Notes: a model not told the origin generated them from the sequence alone. A stretch of DNA of 15,615 nucleotides from Paraprevotella sp. (GCA_017425765.1 JAFOXE010000173.1:1-15615), one strand, 5' to 3'; positions 6,965-15,353 are shown, counted from the first letter of the stretch. Translations and numbers: made by a program.

Positions 6965-8008
6965 TTAGTTGTTCTCAGGACGTAACTGACGAACAGTTTC
7001 AGCTGTACGCCACATTTCGCTTTCGCGCAACGCCTTCAACTCAGCTTCCAACTTCACACGGTAGTCAGGCTTAGAGTTAGAGTCGATAGAAATCTGTGCT
7101 TCATTACCTGTAACTACACTGTGATACAACTTCTCAACTACAGGCTTGATAGCATCGTGGAAAGGGCCCATCCAATCGAGAGCACCACGTTGTGCTGTTG
7201 TAGAACAGTTTGCATACATCCAGTCCATACCGTTCTTTGCAAACAAAGGCATCAAAGACTGAGTAAGTTCTTCAACTGTCTCGTTGAAAGCCTCAGACGG
7301 AGTATGACCATTCTCACGCAACACTTCGTATTGTGCCAACAAAAGACCTTGGATAGCACCCATCAATGAACCACGCTCACCGGTAAGGTCAGATGTAGCC
7401 TCACGCTTGAAAGTAGTCTCGAACATGTAACCTGAGCCAATACCAATACCAAAAGCCAACACCTTGTCCAAAGCCTTGCCTGAAGCGTCTTGATAGATCG
7501 CATAAGATGAGTTCAAGCCACGACCTTCCAAGAACATGGTACGCAAAGAAGTACCTGAACCCTTAGGTGCAACCATGATAACATCGATATCAGCAGGAGG
7601 CACAACACCTGTGCGATCGCTCCAGTTGATGGCGAAACCATGTGAGAAATACAAGGTCTTACCTGCGGTGAGGTAAGGCTTAACTGTTGGCCACAATTGC
7701 ATTTGAGCTGCATCAGATAGCAACATACATACGATGGTACCTTTCTCAGCAGCCTCTTCAAGAGAGAACAATGTTTCACCAGGAACCCAACCGTCTGCTA
7801 CGGCCTTGTCGTAAGTTTTACCCGGACGTTGACCAACGATTACATTAAAACCATTATCGCGCAAGTTGCAAGCCTGACCAGGACCTTGCACACCATAACC
7901 CAATACAGCGATGGTCTCGTTCTTCAAAATCTCACGCGCTTTTTCCAAAGGAAATTCTTCGCGGGTCATCACTGTTTCGATAACACCGCCAAAATTCAAC
8001 TCTGCCAT
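6965..8008 (-). CDS. ilvC: Ketol-acid reductoisomerase (IlvC)
   Basis: IlvC catalyses the Mg-dependent isomerisation and NAD(P)H-dependent reduction of acetolactate or acetohydroxybutyrate, the second shared step of valine, leucine and isoleucine synthesis. The protein is 347 residues, near the class I (short) size. The Rossmann nucleotide loop GYGVQGPGQ is at 38-46, the catalytic-region FSHGF at 121-125, and the metal-binding segment SDLTGERG at 206-213 (Asp207 and Glu211). NETVEE and CSTTAQRGALDW follow in the C-terminal knotted domain. These last motifs and the VRQLRPEN end recall mitochondrial fungal Ilv5 more than E. coli IlvC. ATG at 8008 fits the family start. It is the last operon gene but is set apart by a 130-base gap with its own promoter candidate. 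Confidence 0.97.
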   Translation of the reverse strand: MAELNFGGVIETVMTREEFPLEKAREILKNETIAVLGYGVQGPGQACNLRDNGFNVIVGQRPGKTYDKAVADGWVPGETLFSLEEAAEKGTIVCMLLSDAAQMQLWPTVKPYLTAGKTLYFSHGFAINWSDRTGVVPPADIDVIMVAPKGSGTSLRTMFLEGRGLNSSYAIYQDASGKALDKVLAFGIGIGSGYMFETTFKREATSDLTGERGSLMGAIQGLLLAQYEVLRENGHTPSEAFNETVEELTQSLMPLFAKNGMDWMYANCSTTAQRGALDWMGPFHDAIKPVVEKLYHSVVTGNEAQISIDSNSKPDYRVKLEAELKALRESEMWRTAETVRQLRPENN

Positions 8009-8026
8009 TTCTTTTTACTTAGTTGT

Positions 8027-8050
8027 GCAACCGAACACAAATTCGGTCGC
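8027..8050 (-). promoter_or_regulatory. Hairpin in the ilvC leader
   Basis: In the ilvC leader RNA, GCGACCGAA (8050-8042) pairs with UUCGGUUGC (8035-8027): nine pairs, one of them G-U, around a six-base loop. It ends 18 bases before the ATG. There is no U-run after it, so termination is unlikely; it might affect mRNA stability or translation. I recognise no known riboswitch. Confidence 0.55.
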
Positions 8051-8098
8051 GTTGTTATTATTTATTATTTGTTATCTCTTTTTCTGTAAAATCGGCTA

Positions 8099-8106
8099 CA
8101 AATGTA
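8099..8106 (-). promoter_or_regulatory. Putative -7 promoter box for ilvC
   Basis: The minus strand reads TACATTTG, matching TAnnTTTG, and lies between the thioesterase stop and ilvC. Transcription would start near 8094, giving a leader of about 85 bases. No -33 TTTG is found at 19-21 bases upstream. A separate ilvC promoter also exists in E. coli, but with another regulator. Confidence 0.45.
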
Positions 8107-8138
8107 CACAAATATTCTGATATCTCGGCATAAAAGAA

Positions 8139-8906
8139 CTATTTGTTACAGAATTTCACTCTACTGCGACAAACAACTTCGCCCTCGGGATTCTCGCCAC
8201 CAATATTCTTACGAACTTCAATGGCATAATCATCTTCGGCCAACGTGTCTACGAAGAAACTCAAAGTATCCCCGAAATAACTTTCAGCCACATAAGCCAT
8301 CTCAAAACGAGCGATGCGTTTCTTGGTCAAATAGTCTAAAGTAAACAAATCCAAGATATGCTCAATATACTTGATGCTATTGACGTGGCCATTCACATCA
8401 ATATCACTATAATAAGTGCTGATGGTACGGGCCGGAACAGGTGCAGATACTTTTATTCTTCCGGGTTTGTCGATAGGACATTCCTTATCGGCCACAATGT
8501 AATCTACAATCGTACCGCCGTGCAATTCCAAAAGATCGGCCGGTTTACGAGTATTCAAATCAATCATCGCCCAAACCGAACGAGCATACCCCAATACGTT
8601 TCCCTCTGTGTCTTTTACACAGAAATTACGGTCGGTAAACAAACGATATACATTCTCCACCCATGTTTCGATGTCAAACTTATCGTATTGCGAAGGCATT
8701 TCTTGTAAATCAATAGCCAATCGTGAAAGTACCCACGTGTAGTTGTTTTCATTGATATGAGCCATACCAAAACCGCGGTCGGCAGCATGAAAACCGGCAC
8801 AATTCAACAAATGATTACCCAAAACGCCAAGTGAAAGTTTTCCGGCGAAGTCTGTGTGAAAAGGCTCCACCACAAATGGGTATTTACCTATCTTATTCTC
8901 GCTCAT
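8139..8906 (-). CDS. Acyl-ACP thioesterase (FatA/FatB-like)
   Basis: This 255-residue protein fits the acyl-ACP thioesterase family, which hydrolyses acyl-ACP to free fatty acid and ACP and has two tandem hot-dog folds (here about 5-140 and 150-250). The second carries DIDVNGHVN at 168-176, matching the plant D-x-N-x-H catalytic segment (Asp170, Asn172, His174), and Tyr180 in the KYIEH stretch. Glu208 in VAESYFGD fits the catalytic Glu. The first domain has NYTWVLSRLAID (about 55-66), common in the family. No signal peptide is present, so it acts in the cytoplasm. It sits 24 bases after ilvN and 130 before ilvC, inside the branched-chain amino acid operon, suggesting a link with branched-chain acyl groups. 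Chain length preference cannot be read from sequence. Confidence 0.92.
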   Translation of the reverse strand: MSENKIGKYPFVVEPFHTDFAGKLSLGVLGNHLLNCAGFHAADRGFGMAHINENNYTWVLSRLAIDLQEMPSQYDKFDIETWVENVYRLFTDRNFCVKDTEGNVLGYARSVWAMIDLNTRKPADLLELHGGTIVDYIVADKECPIDKPGRIKVSAPVPARTISTYYSDIDVNGHVNSIKYIEHILDLFTLDYLTKKRIARFEMAYVAESYFGDTLSFFVDTLAEDDYAIEVRKNIGGENPEGEVVCRSRVKFCNK

Positions 8907-8930
8907 GTTATGTCGTGTTTTGTGTTTGAT

Positions 8931-9497
8931 TTATTCGTTATGTCCCTTCAATTGTTCATAGCAATGTCTGCGCTCCTCTAGGAAACGATCCAAATATTCC
9001 ACGTTGCTGCGAGTAACTGCAATACGACCGGAACGAACATACTGAAGTACACAATTGTATTCGTTAAGTACATAATATAAGGAAAGGATATCGTCCGTCA
9101 TACCCATCTTGGTTACTACTGTATAAATGGGATTCACCTCCATTATTTGGGCACCATGCTTACGTACGGCACGAGAAATTTCGGGATTCTTCATCACCTC
9201 AGGAGTAGACAACTTATAAAGTCCGGCCTCAGTAATAAACACCTCATCGTCCATAAAGTAGTTAGCTTGAAGTACATCTATTTTCTTTTCTATCTGCTTG
9301 GTAATGATGTTGATCTGGTCTTCGGTACTCCAACAAGTGATGGTATATTTATGCACTCCCTTAATACTACTTGCCGACACATTTAGACTCTCTATATTTA
9401 CTTGACGTCGTGTAAACACAGCCGTTACCTGATTCAAAAGACCTGCAAAGTTCTCAGAGAAGACCAAAAGCGTATATAATTTCTTTTCTTGTTCCAT
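8931..9497 (-). CDS. ilvN: Acetolactate synthase small (regulatory) subunit
   Basis: The small subunit binds the large subunit IlvB, raises its activity and usually gives feedback inhibition by valine. The N-terminal ACT domain covers about residues 5-80: LYTLLVFSENFAGLLNQV, then VNIESLNVSAS, then the HKYTITCW strand. The C-terminal domain (about 90-185) helps contact the large subunit. At 188 residues it is somewhat longer than the E. coli IlvH type (about 163). It starts 17 bases after the ilvB stop and ends 24 bases before the thioesterase, consistent with one transcript. Whether valine still inhibits cannot be decided here. Confidence 0.95.
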   Translation of the reverse strand: MEQEKKLYTLLVFSENFAGLLNQVTAVFTRRQVNIESLNVSASSIKGVHKYTITCWSTEDQINIITKQIEKKIDVLQANYFMDDEVFITEAGLYKLSTPEVMKNPEISRAVRKHGAQIMEVNPIYTVVTKMGMTDDILSLYYVLNEYNCVLQYVRSGRIAVTRSNVEYLDRFLEERRHCYEQLKGHNE

Positions 9498-9514
9498 ATC
9501 TAATTATTTGAAAC

Positions 9515-11218
9515 TTATCGTTTAATCTCCAACACCATATCATCCACATCATTACCCGGACAACACATAGGCAACACATCGCCCTCGTTGATAACAGCCA
9601 CATGAAGCAGATACGGGCCATCAGTTTCCAACATCTTGGCAATAGCACCTTGTAGATCCTCGCGTTCTGTTACCAAAGCATTCGGAATACCATAAGCCGA
9701 AGCAATCATGTTGTAATCGGGATTCATCATAGGAGTAAATGAATATCTATGTTGGAAAAACATCTCCTGCCATTGACGCACATTACCAAGATATTCGTTA
9801 TTCATCAAGATAATCTTTACAGGACTCTTTTGCTCCATAATAGTTCCCAACTCTTGGATGGTCATTTGCATACCACCATCACCAAGGAACAAGCAAACTG
9901 TACGATCTGGCGCTCCAAATGTAGCACCAATAGCCGCCGGAATACCAAACCCCATAGTGCCCATACCACCGGAAGTAATGATACTTCTCTTCTCAGTAAA
10001 CTTGAAATAACGCGCAGCCATCATTTGATTCTGCCCCACATCAGTAACCAATACCGCCTTGTTTTGGGTCATCTCCGATACACGACGAACCACCTCGCCC
10101 ATCTTTATCGGTCCGGTAGTTGGATTTATTTCGGGCTGAATCACCATGTTGTTTTCTCTCTCTGCAGGTATAGAGAATGAATCTATCCACTCTTTATGGT
10201 TACTCTCCTTCAACAAAGCAGCAACAGCAGGTAAAGTTGTCTTGCAATCTCCCATTACAGCCACATCCACCGACACGTTCTTTCCCACTTCGCCCGGATC
10301 AATTTCGAAATGAATTTTCTTGGCCTGAGTTGCGTAAGTAGATAGTTTTCCCGTAATACGATCGTCAAAGCGCATTCCGATTGCAATGAGCACGTCGCAC
10401 TCCTGAGTCTTTACATTGGCAGCCAAACTTCCGTGCATACCCAACATTCCCACATTTAGAGGATGATCAGATGCTAATGCAGACAAACCTAAAAGAGTAC
10501 AGCCGGCAGGAAGATTAGCTTTCTCGATAAAAGCCTTCAATTCTTGTTGGGCCTCACCCAACTCAACGCCCTGTCCCACCAAAACCAATGGACGCTTGGC
10601 GTTGTTTATTAAATCGGCAGCTTGTTGGATCGATTCCGGTGTTGTCTTAGGAATAGGTACATAGCTACGAATAAAGTCAACCTTCTCGTTCTCGTAGTCC
10701 ACATATCCCACTTGCGCATTCTTCGCGAAGTCTAAAACAACCGGACCAGGACGTCCACTACGTGCTATGTAGAACGCACGACTTACAGCCCATGCCACAT
10801 CCTCAGGACGACGTATTTGATAAGACCATTTAGATATAGGTTGTGTCACACCCACAAGGTCACACTCTTGAAAAGCATCTGAGCCCAAAAGTGCGGTGCT
10901 AACCTGGCCACAAATAACCACAAGCGGTGTACTATCCAACATAGCATCAGCAATTCCTGTAATGGTATTTGTAGCTCCGGGACCACTTGTCACCAAGGCC
11001 ACACCAACTTTGCCAGACACGCGTGCATAGCCTTGAGCCGCATGTGTGGCACCTTGCTCGTGGCGCACCAGTACATGATTTAATTGCTCTTTATAGTCGT
11101 ACAAGGCGTCGTACACAGGCATAATGGAACCACCGGGATAGCCGAAAAGTGTTGAAACATTCTCATTAACCAAGGCGCGCATCAAAGCCTCTGCACCTGT
11201 AATTCTTTCTTTCGCCAT
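9515..11218 (-). CDS. ilvB: Acetolactate synthase large (catalytic) subunit
   Basis: IlvB condenses two pyruvates to acetolactate, or pyruvate with 2-oxobutyrate to acetohydroxybutyrate, using thiamine diphosphate, FAD and Mg. The 567 residues have the usual three domains: N-terminal PYR domain with RHEQGA (catalytic Glu54 at 54), the central FAD-binding domain with RFDDRITG at 284-291, and the C-terminal PP domain with the ThDP/Mg motif GDGG from 447 to NN at 474-475. The FGYPGG segment at 25-30 is typical of true acetolactate synthases. The start is ATG at 11218, 26 bases from the ilvD stop. It is the second gene of the operon and its partner ilvN follows directly. Confidence 0.97.
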   Translation of the reverse strand: MAKERITGAEALMRALVNENVSTLFGYPGGSIMPVYDALYDYKEQLNHVLVRHEQGATHAAQGYARVSGKVGVALVTSGPGATNTITGIADAMLDSTPLVVICGQVSTALLGSDAFQECDLVGVTQPISKWSYQIRRPEDVAWAVSRAFYIARSGRPGPVVLDFAKNAQVGYVDYENEKVDFIRSYVPIPKTTPESIQQAADLINNAKRPLVLVGQGVELGEAQQELKAFIEKANLPAGCTLLGLSALASDHPLNVGMLGMHGSLAANVKTQECDVLIAIGMRFDDRITGKLSTYATQAKKIHFEIDPGEVGKNVSVDVAVMGDCKTTLPAVAALLKESNHKEWIDSFSIPAERENNMVIQPEINPTTGPIKMGEVVRRVSEMTQNKAVLVTDVGQNQMMAARYFKFTEKRSIITSGGMGTMGFGIPAAIGATFGAPDRTVCLFLGDGGMQMTIQELGTIMEQKSPVKIILMNNEYLGNVRQWQEMFFQHRYSFTPMMNPDYNMIASAYGIPNALVTEREDLQGAIAKMLETDGPYLLHVAVINEGDVLPMCCPGNDVDDMVLEIKR

Positions 11219-11244
11219 AATATGATTATGATTGTTTCTAATGC

Positions 11245-13050
11245 TTATTCTTTTACTATACGTATACCACCCTTATCGGCCGAAGTCACCATCGAAGCAT
11301 ACGCCTTCAATGATTTGGGCACCACGCGGTTGCGGGTCATCGGACGTTGCGCACGAGCAGCAAGTTCTTCATCGCTCAACTTCACGTTGATACTGCGTGA
11401 TGGAATATCTATCTCAATAATATCGCCGTCTAAGATTTTTCCGATGTTACCACCGGCCGCAGCCTCAGGCGAGATATGTCCGATACTTAGGCCTGATGTA
11501 CCTCCCGAGAAACGTCCGTCAGTAATCAAAGCACATTCCTTTCCCATATGCTTGCTCTTGATGTACGAAGTTGGATAAAGCATCTCTTGCATTCCAGGAC
11601 CACCTTTCGGACCTTCGTGGGTGATCACAACAACATCGCCACGTACAACCTTTCCACCCAAAATGCCCTCGCAAGCATCTTCTTGTGAGTCAAACACCTT
11701 AGCTGGTCCGCAGAAGTGCCAGATACTTTCATCTACACCAGCCGTTTTTACTACGCAGCCGTCTTGGGCTATGTTACCAAAGAGTACGGCCAATCCGCCG
11801 TCCTTCGTATAAGCATGGGCTACGTCGCGAATACATCCCTCAACGCGGTCAGCATCCAATGTGGGATATACGTTATTTTGCGTTCCCATCTTGTTGCTAA
11901 ATACACCAGCCGGTGCACTACTATAGATTCGACGTGCTTCTTCATCTACTTCGGCGCCACTGATATCGTATTTCTTCAGGTCTTCTCCAAGGGTTGAGCC
12001 GTTCACACGTTTGCAAGATAGGTCAAGAAGTCCTTCTTTTCCCAACTCGGCCATAATATTCAAAATACCGCCGGCACGATTACATTCCTGCATCGAGTAT
12101 TTTTGTGTGTTCGGTGCCAATTTGCAAAGACAAGGTACTTTTCGGCTCAACGCATCGATGTCGCACATCTTAAAGTCCACACCGGCTTCATTGGCCACAG
12201 CCAACAAATGAAGTACCGTATTTGTAGAACCACCCATAGCAATATCCAAGGTCATGGCATTTAAGAACGCAGCACGTGTAGCGATGCTCAACGGCAACAC
12301 ACTTTCATCACCTTCCTCATAATATTTATAGGCATTCTGCACAATTAACTTAGCTGCATCGCGGAACAACTGAATACGATTAGCGTGTGTTGCCAAAATA
12401 GTTCCATTTCCGGGCAAAGAAAGTCCTAATGCCTCGGTCAAAGAATTCATAGAATTAGCAGTAAACATACCGGAGCAACTTCCGCACCCCGGGCACGCAT
12501 GTTCTTCAATTTGATTTAGCTCTTCCTGACTTACGGAGCTATCGGCACCCTTAATCATTGCTGTAATCAAATCGAGATTCTCTCCGCGCCACTTGCCTGC
12601 CTCCATCGGGCCACCGGAAACGAAAACTGTAGGAATATTCAAACGCATGCTGGCCATCAACATTCCCGGAGTGATTTTGTCGCAGTTGGAAATACACACC
12701 AAAGCATCAGCCTTGTGAGCATTCACCATATATTCCACGCTGTCAGCAATAATGTCGCGTGAAGGCAAAGAATACAGCATACCATCGTGCCCCATGGCAA
12801 TGCCGTCGTCAATGGCAATAGTATTAAACTCGGCTGCATAACAGCCCAACTTCTCTATCTCAGCCTTTACAAGCTGACCTATCTCGTGCAGATGCGTATG
12901 TCCAGGCACAAATTGGGTGAACGAATTGGCAATAGCAATAATTGGTTTACCAAACTGTTCGCGCTTCATGCCGTTAGCTACCCATAATGCACGGGCACCG
13001 GCCATACGACGTCCTTCTGTGCAGAAGGCACTGCGTAATTTATTTTTCAT
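11245..13050 (-). CDS. ilvD: Dihydroxy-acid dehydratase (IlvD)
   Basis: IlvD dehydrates 2,3-dihydroxy acids to the 2-oxo acids that are transaminated to valine and isoleucine, and that feed leucine synthesis. It uses an Fe-S cluster. At 601 residues it is of the E. coli type (about 616). The cluster region is visible as [11 protein letters not shown] (Cys123, followed by Asp124) and [10 protein letters not shown] (Cys186, 189, 192); IDDG at 80-83 carries likely metal ligands, and GRFSGGTSG at 512-520 holds the catalytic serine region. The start at 13050 gives the usual N-terminus with [10 protein letters not shown]. It is the first gene of the operon, with a good promoter and a leader of about 70 bases. 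Such clusters are oxygen-sensitive, fitting an anaerobe. Confidence 0.97.
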   Translation of the reverse strand: MKNKLRSAFCTEGRRMAGARALWVANGMKREQFGKPIIAIANSFTQFVPGHTHLHEIGQLVKAEIEKLGCYAAEFNTIAIDDGIAMGHDGMLYSLPSRDIIADSVEYMVNAHKADALVCISNCDKITPGMLMASMRLNIPTVFVSGGPMEAGKWRGENLDLITAMIKGADSSVSQEELNQIEEHACPGCGSCSGMFTANSMNSLTEALGLSLPGNGTILATHANRIQLFRDAAKLIVQNAYKYYEEGDESVLPLSIATRAAFLNAMTLDIAMGGSTNTVLHLLAVANEAGVDFKMCDIDALSRKVPCLCKLAPNTQKYSMQECNRAGGILNIMAELGKEGLLDLSCKRVNGSTLGEDLKKYDISGAEVDEEARRIYSSAPAGVFSNKMGTQNNVYPTLDADRVEGCIRDVAHAYTKDGGLAVLFGNIAQDGCVVKTAGVDESIWHFCGPAKVFDSQEDACEGILGGKVVRGDVVVITHEGPKGGPGMQEMLYPTSYIKSKHMGKECALITDGRFSGGTSGLSIGHISPEAAAGGNIGKILDGDIIEIDIPSRSINVKLSDEELAARAQRPMTRNRVVPKSLKAYASMVTSADKGGIRIVKE

Positions 13051-13088
13051 GAGTCAATCTTATTTTCTTTATACCTTAATCATTTCTC

Positions 13089-13118
13089 TGTCCTTTGTTC
13101 ATCTACAAAGAAAGGACA
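13089..13118 (-). promoter_or_regulatory. Hairpin and tiny ORFs in the ilvD leader
   Basis: Arms TGTCCTTT (13089-13096) and AAAGGACA (13111-13118) form an 8-bp dyad; an inner CTTTGT/ACAAAG pairing is a competing fold. It lies right at the expected 5' end of the ilvD transcript. The leader also contains short frames: MSFLCR from 13119, one overlapping its stop (MNKGQRND), and MIKV (13083-13069) with one Ile and one Val codon. None is rich enough in branched-chain codons to be a classical attenuator peptide. It may stabilise the mRNA, act as an operator, or be chance. Confidence 0.5.
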
Positions 13119-13126
13119 TGATTTTG

Positions 13127-13158
13127 CAAATTTAATCCGTTTTTTCGTATAAAGCAAA
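13127..13158 (-). promoter_or_regulatory. Promoter of the ilvDBN operon
   Basis: On the minus strand TTTG (13158-13155), a 20-base spacer and TAAATTTG (13134-13127) match the Bacteroidetes pattern TTTG-N19-21-TAnnTTTG exactly. Transcription should start near 13121, giving a leader of about 70 bases before the ilvD ATG. This is the best promoter match in the window. Confidence 0.75.
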
Positions 13159-13240
13159 CTAAATGTTTGCAAAATAGGCTTTTGAAGTAGAAAATGTAAG
13201 AGAAACACAGACATTTAATAAACTCTTAATGAGGAAAATC

Positions 13241-13272
13241 TTTTCATAGTATCGTTTTTTGTCGTAACTTTG
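13241..13272 (+). promoter_or_regulatory. Promoter of slyD-aroC
   Basis: TAACTTTG (13265-13272) matches TAnnTTTG, with TTTT (13241-13244) 20 bases upstream as a degenerate -33 box. Transcription would start near 13279, giving a leader of about 30 A-rich bases. It is divergent from the ilvD promoter, 83 bases away (13158 to 13241), so the two could share a regulator. Confidence 0.6.
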
Positions 13273-13308
13273 CCGAACATATAAACCTAATTATAATACG
13301 TAAACAAA

Positions 13309-13902
13309 ATGAGTACAAGTACAAACAAATACATCACAGTAGCATACGAGTTGTATACAGAGATGGACGGCCAACAAGAAATGGTTGAAAAAGCCACTGC
13401 AGAACACCCTTTTCAATTCATTTCAGGCATGGGCACCACATTGGATGCCTTTGAAGCACAAATTGCTCCGTTAAGCAAAGGCGACAAGTTTAACTTCACC
13501 TTGAGTGTAGATGAAGCCTATGGCCCTTTTGAACAAGAAAGAGTAATCGAAGTAAGCAAGGACATATTCAAAATCAACGGACACTTTGACAAGGATCACA
13601 TCTATCCCGGGGCTGTTGTACCTTTGATGAACGCCGATGGTGCACGTTTCAACGGAACTATCTCTGAAGTTCAGGACACTACAGTGACTGTTGACCTAAA
13701 TCACCCATTGGCCGGCAAGGCATTGAACTTTGTGGGAGAAGTAACTGAAAGCCGCGAAGCTACTAAAGAAGAAATCCAAGGTATGTTAAACAGACTCAGT
13801 GGCGAAGGCGGTTGTGGCTGTGGTTGCTGTGGAGGTGGATGCGACGACGATTGCGACTGCGAAGGTGGCGAAGGCGGTTGCGGCTGCGGACACTGCCACT
13901 AA
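13309..13902 (+). CDS. slyD: SlyD-like FKBP-type peptidyl-prolyl isomerase with Cys-rich metal tail
   Basis: SlyD proteins combine an FKBP isomerase domain, an inserted chaperone (IF) domain and a metal-binding tail that in E. coli supplies nickel for hydrogenase maturation. Here the FKBP part covers about 1-65 and 130-150 and the inserted domain about 70-125 (EAYGPFEQERVI, then the KINGHFDKDH stretch). Residues 165-197 are a tail with ten cysteines (169, 171, 173, 174, 178, 182, 184, 191, 193, 196), His195 and His197, plus many Gly and Asp. The usual IPGLE of the FKBP site is replaced by TLDAFE, so isomerase strength is uncertain. The start at ATG 13309 follows an A-rich leader. aroC begins 24 bases after the stop and is probably cotranscribed. 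Confidence 0.93.
   Translation: MSTSTNKYITVAYELYTEMDGQQEMVEKATAEHPFQFISGMGTTLDAFEAQIAPLSKGDKFNFTLSVDEAYGPFEQERVIEVSKDIFKINGHFDKDHIYPGAVVPLMNADGARFNGTISEVQDTTVTVDLNHPLAGKALNFVGEVTESREATKEEIQGMLNRLSGEGGCGCGCCGGGCDDDCDCEGGEGGCGCGHCH
13801..13889 (+). repeat. In-frame direct repeat in the slyD tail
   Basis: Two 23-base copies, 13801-13823 and 13867-13889, differ at two positions. Their 66-base offset is a multiple of three, so the peptide GEGGCGCG occurs twice, at residues 165-172 and 187-194. This suggests the metal-binding tail grew by duplication, or that glycine and cysteine codons converged. Confidence 0.8.
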
Positions 13903-13926
13903 TAAAGACCTAACAAACGGCATCTC

Positions 13927-15003
13927 ATGAGCAATTCCTTTGGAAACATATTTCGTTTGACGAGCTTTGGCGAAAGCCACGGACCGGGTGTAGGAGGTGT
14001 TATTGACGGTTTCCCGGCAGGCATTGAAGTAGACCTTGATTTTATTCAAAGTGAACTTAACCGACGCCGCCCCGGACAAAGCAAGCTAACGACTCCACGC
14101 AAGGAGTCCGATAAAGTAGAATTCTTGTCGGGTATTTTTGAGGGACGTTCTACCGGTTGCCCCATAGGTTTCCTTGTGCAAAACGCCAACCAACATTCCA
14201 CCGACTACGACAACATTCGCAACGTATATCGCCCTTCACATGCCGACTATACGTACACTCAGAAATACGGACTACGCGACCATCGTGGCGGCGGACGCTC
14301 GTCGGCACGCGAAACCATTGCTCGTTGCGTAGCCGGAGCCTTGGCCAAATTAGCACTGAAACAATTAGGCATAAGTATAACAGCCTATACATCACAAGTG
14401 GGTAACATAGCTCTTCCCCACGATTATAAAGCGTACGACCTCACCCTGACAGAAAGCAACGATGTGCGCTGTCCAGATGCAGAGATTGCCGAAAAAATGG
14501 CCACGCTCATTTCGGAAGTAAAAGCCGAAGGCGACACCATTGGAGGCATCATCTCATGCATCATCAGAGGCTGCCCTGTAGGATTGGGCGAGCCAGCCTT
14601 TGGCAAGCTTCATGCTGCTCTAGGCAATGCCATGTTGAGCATCAATGCCGTAAAGGGATTTGAGTATGGCATGGGGTTTTCGGGCGTCAGCATGCGTGGA
14701 AGTGAACAAAATGACGTATTCTACAACACCGAGCAAGGTGTTCAAACCCGTACGAACCGAAGTGGTGGTATACAAGGCGGAATAAGCAACGGAGAGGATA
14801 TCTATTTCCGTGTAGCCTTCAAACCTGTTGCCACTCTTCTGCAAGAGCAGGAAACGGTTACGATTGACGGCGCAAGCACCACACTTAAGGCCCGCGGGCG
14901 TCATGATGCTTGTGTACTACCAAGAGCCGTGCCCATTATAGAAAGCATGGCAGCAATGACTATACTGGACTATTACCTACTAAATAAAGCTACAAGATTA
15001 TAG
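13927..15003 (+). CDS. aroC: Chorismate synthase (AroC)
   Basis: AroC converts 5-enolpyruvylshikimate-3-phosphate to chorismate, the last shikimate-pathway step and the branch point for aromatic amino acids, folate and quinones. It needs reduced FMN. The protein has 358 residues, the normal size. Conserved segments are GESHG at 15-19 (His18), RRRPGQ at 46-51, [12 protein letters not shown] at 104-115 (His105), and [12 protein letters not shown] at 118-129, which binds FMN and substrate phosphate. Near the C-terminus [13 protein letters not shown] matches the signature GRHDPCVVPRAVP with Ala for Pro. The start ATG is 24 bases after slyD and the two probably share a transcript. No NADPH flavin reductase partner is seen, as is usual in anaerobes. 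Confidence 0.97.
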   Translation: MSNSFGNIFRLTSFGESHGPGVGGVIDGFPAGIEVDLDFIQSELNRRRPGQSKLTTPRKESDKVEFLSGIFEGRSTGCPIGFLVQNANQHSTDYDNIRNVYRPSHADYTYTQKYGLRDHRGGGRSSARETIARCVAGALAKLALKQLGISITAYTSQVGNIALPHDYKAYDLTLTESNDVRCPDAEIAEKMATLISEVKAEGDTIGGIISCIIRGCPVGLGEPAFGKLHAALGNAMLSINAVKGFEYGMGFSGVSMRGSEQNDVFYNTEQGVQTRTNRSGGIQGGISNGEDIYFRVAFKPVATLLQEQETVTIDGASTTLKARGRHDACVLPRAVPIIESMAAMTILDYYLLNKATRL

Positions 15004-15300
15004 TCTTCCTCTCAAAAAATGCCAACGTTTGTAGAGAACGATTGTCATTTCAAAGCACACCGACTATCTTCAAAATAACTTATATAAGGAAAAGTAGTTT
15101 GATTCATATCTTATTCTCTTTGTGAAGTTAAGTCGTAGTTTTTTATGTATAACCGCCCTCCCAATAGTGTTTGGGAGGACGGTTCTTTTTTTAGTAACCC
15201 CTCACCATCCGGCACACAACTTCCCATTTTCACGGCCACACTCATTCGGCCCCACGAACTCTTACTTCTATCGCATATTGTATTAAAAAGTGGAATTTGC
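15004..15300 (+). other. Noncoding gap after aroC, containing a terminator
   Basis: No gene was recognised. The first 147 bases are AT-rich and could be an unusually long 3' UTR of aroC or hold a small RNA, but no good promoter with TAnnTTTG was found there (the nearest, TCTCTTTG at 15115-15122, lacks the key A). The terminator at 15151-15192 follows. Bases 15193-15300 show nothing further apart from the upstream edge of the next promoter. Confidence 0.5.
15151..15192 (+). terminator. Intrinsic terminator after aroC
   Basis: Arms 15151-15164 and 15171-15184 form a 14-position stem with one C-A mismatch (core CCTCCCAA/TTGGGAGG) and the six-base loop TAGTGT, followed by C and a T-run of seven. 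It would end the slyD-aroC unit 147 bases after the aroC stop. Confidence 0.87.
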
Positions 15301-15332
15301 ATTGCATAATCCGAGAGAAAAGTATAGATTTG
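15301..15332 (+). promoter_or_regulatory. Promoter of the esterase-like gene
   Basis: TAGATTTG (15325-15332) matches TAnnTTTG, with ATTG (15301-15304) 20 bases upstream as a near -33 box. Transcription would start near 15339, giving a short leader of about 15 bases. Confidence 0.6.
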
Positions 15333-15353
15333 CCTTCATCTAAATCTATTATC

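Noticed and set aside
9749..10180. Plus-strand open frame of 143 codons opposite ilvB
   Set aside because: It lies wholly inside ilvB, whose motifs are clear; the product is low in complexity and rich in His, Thr and Asn.
13051..13120. Classical leader-peptide attenuator for ilvD
   Set aside because: The mini-ORFs have almost no Leu, Ile or Val runs and no U-run follows the hairpin, so a standard attenuator is not supported.
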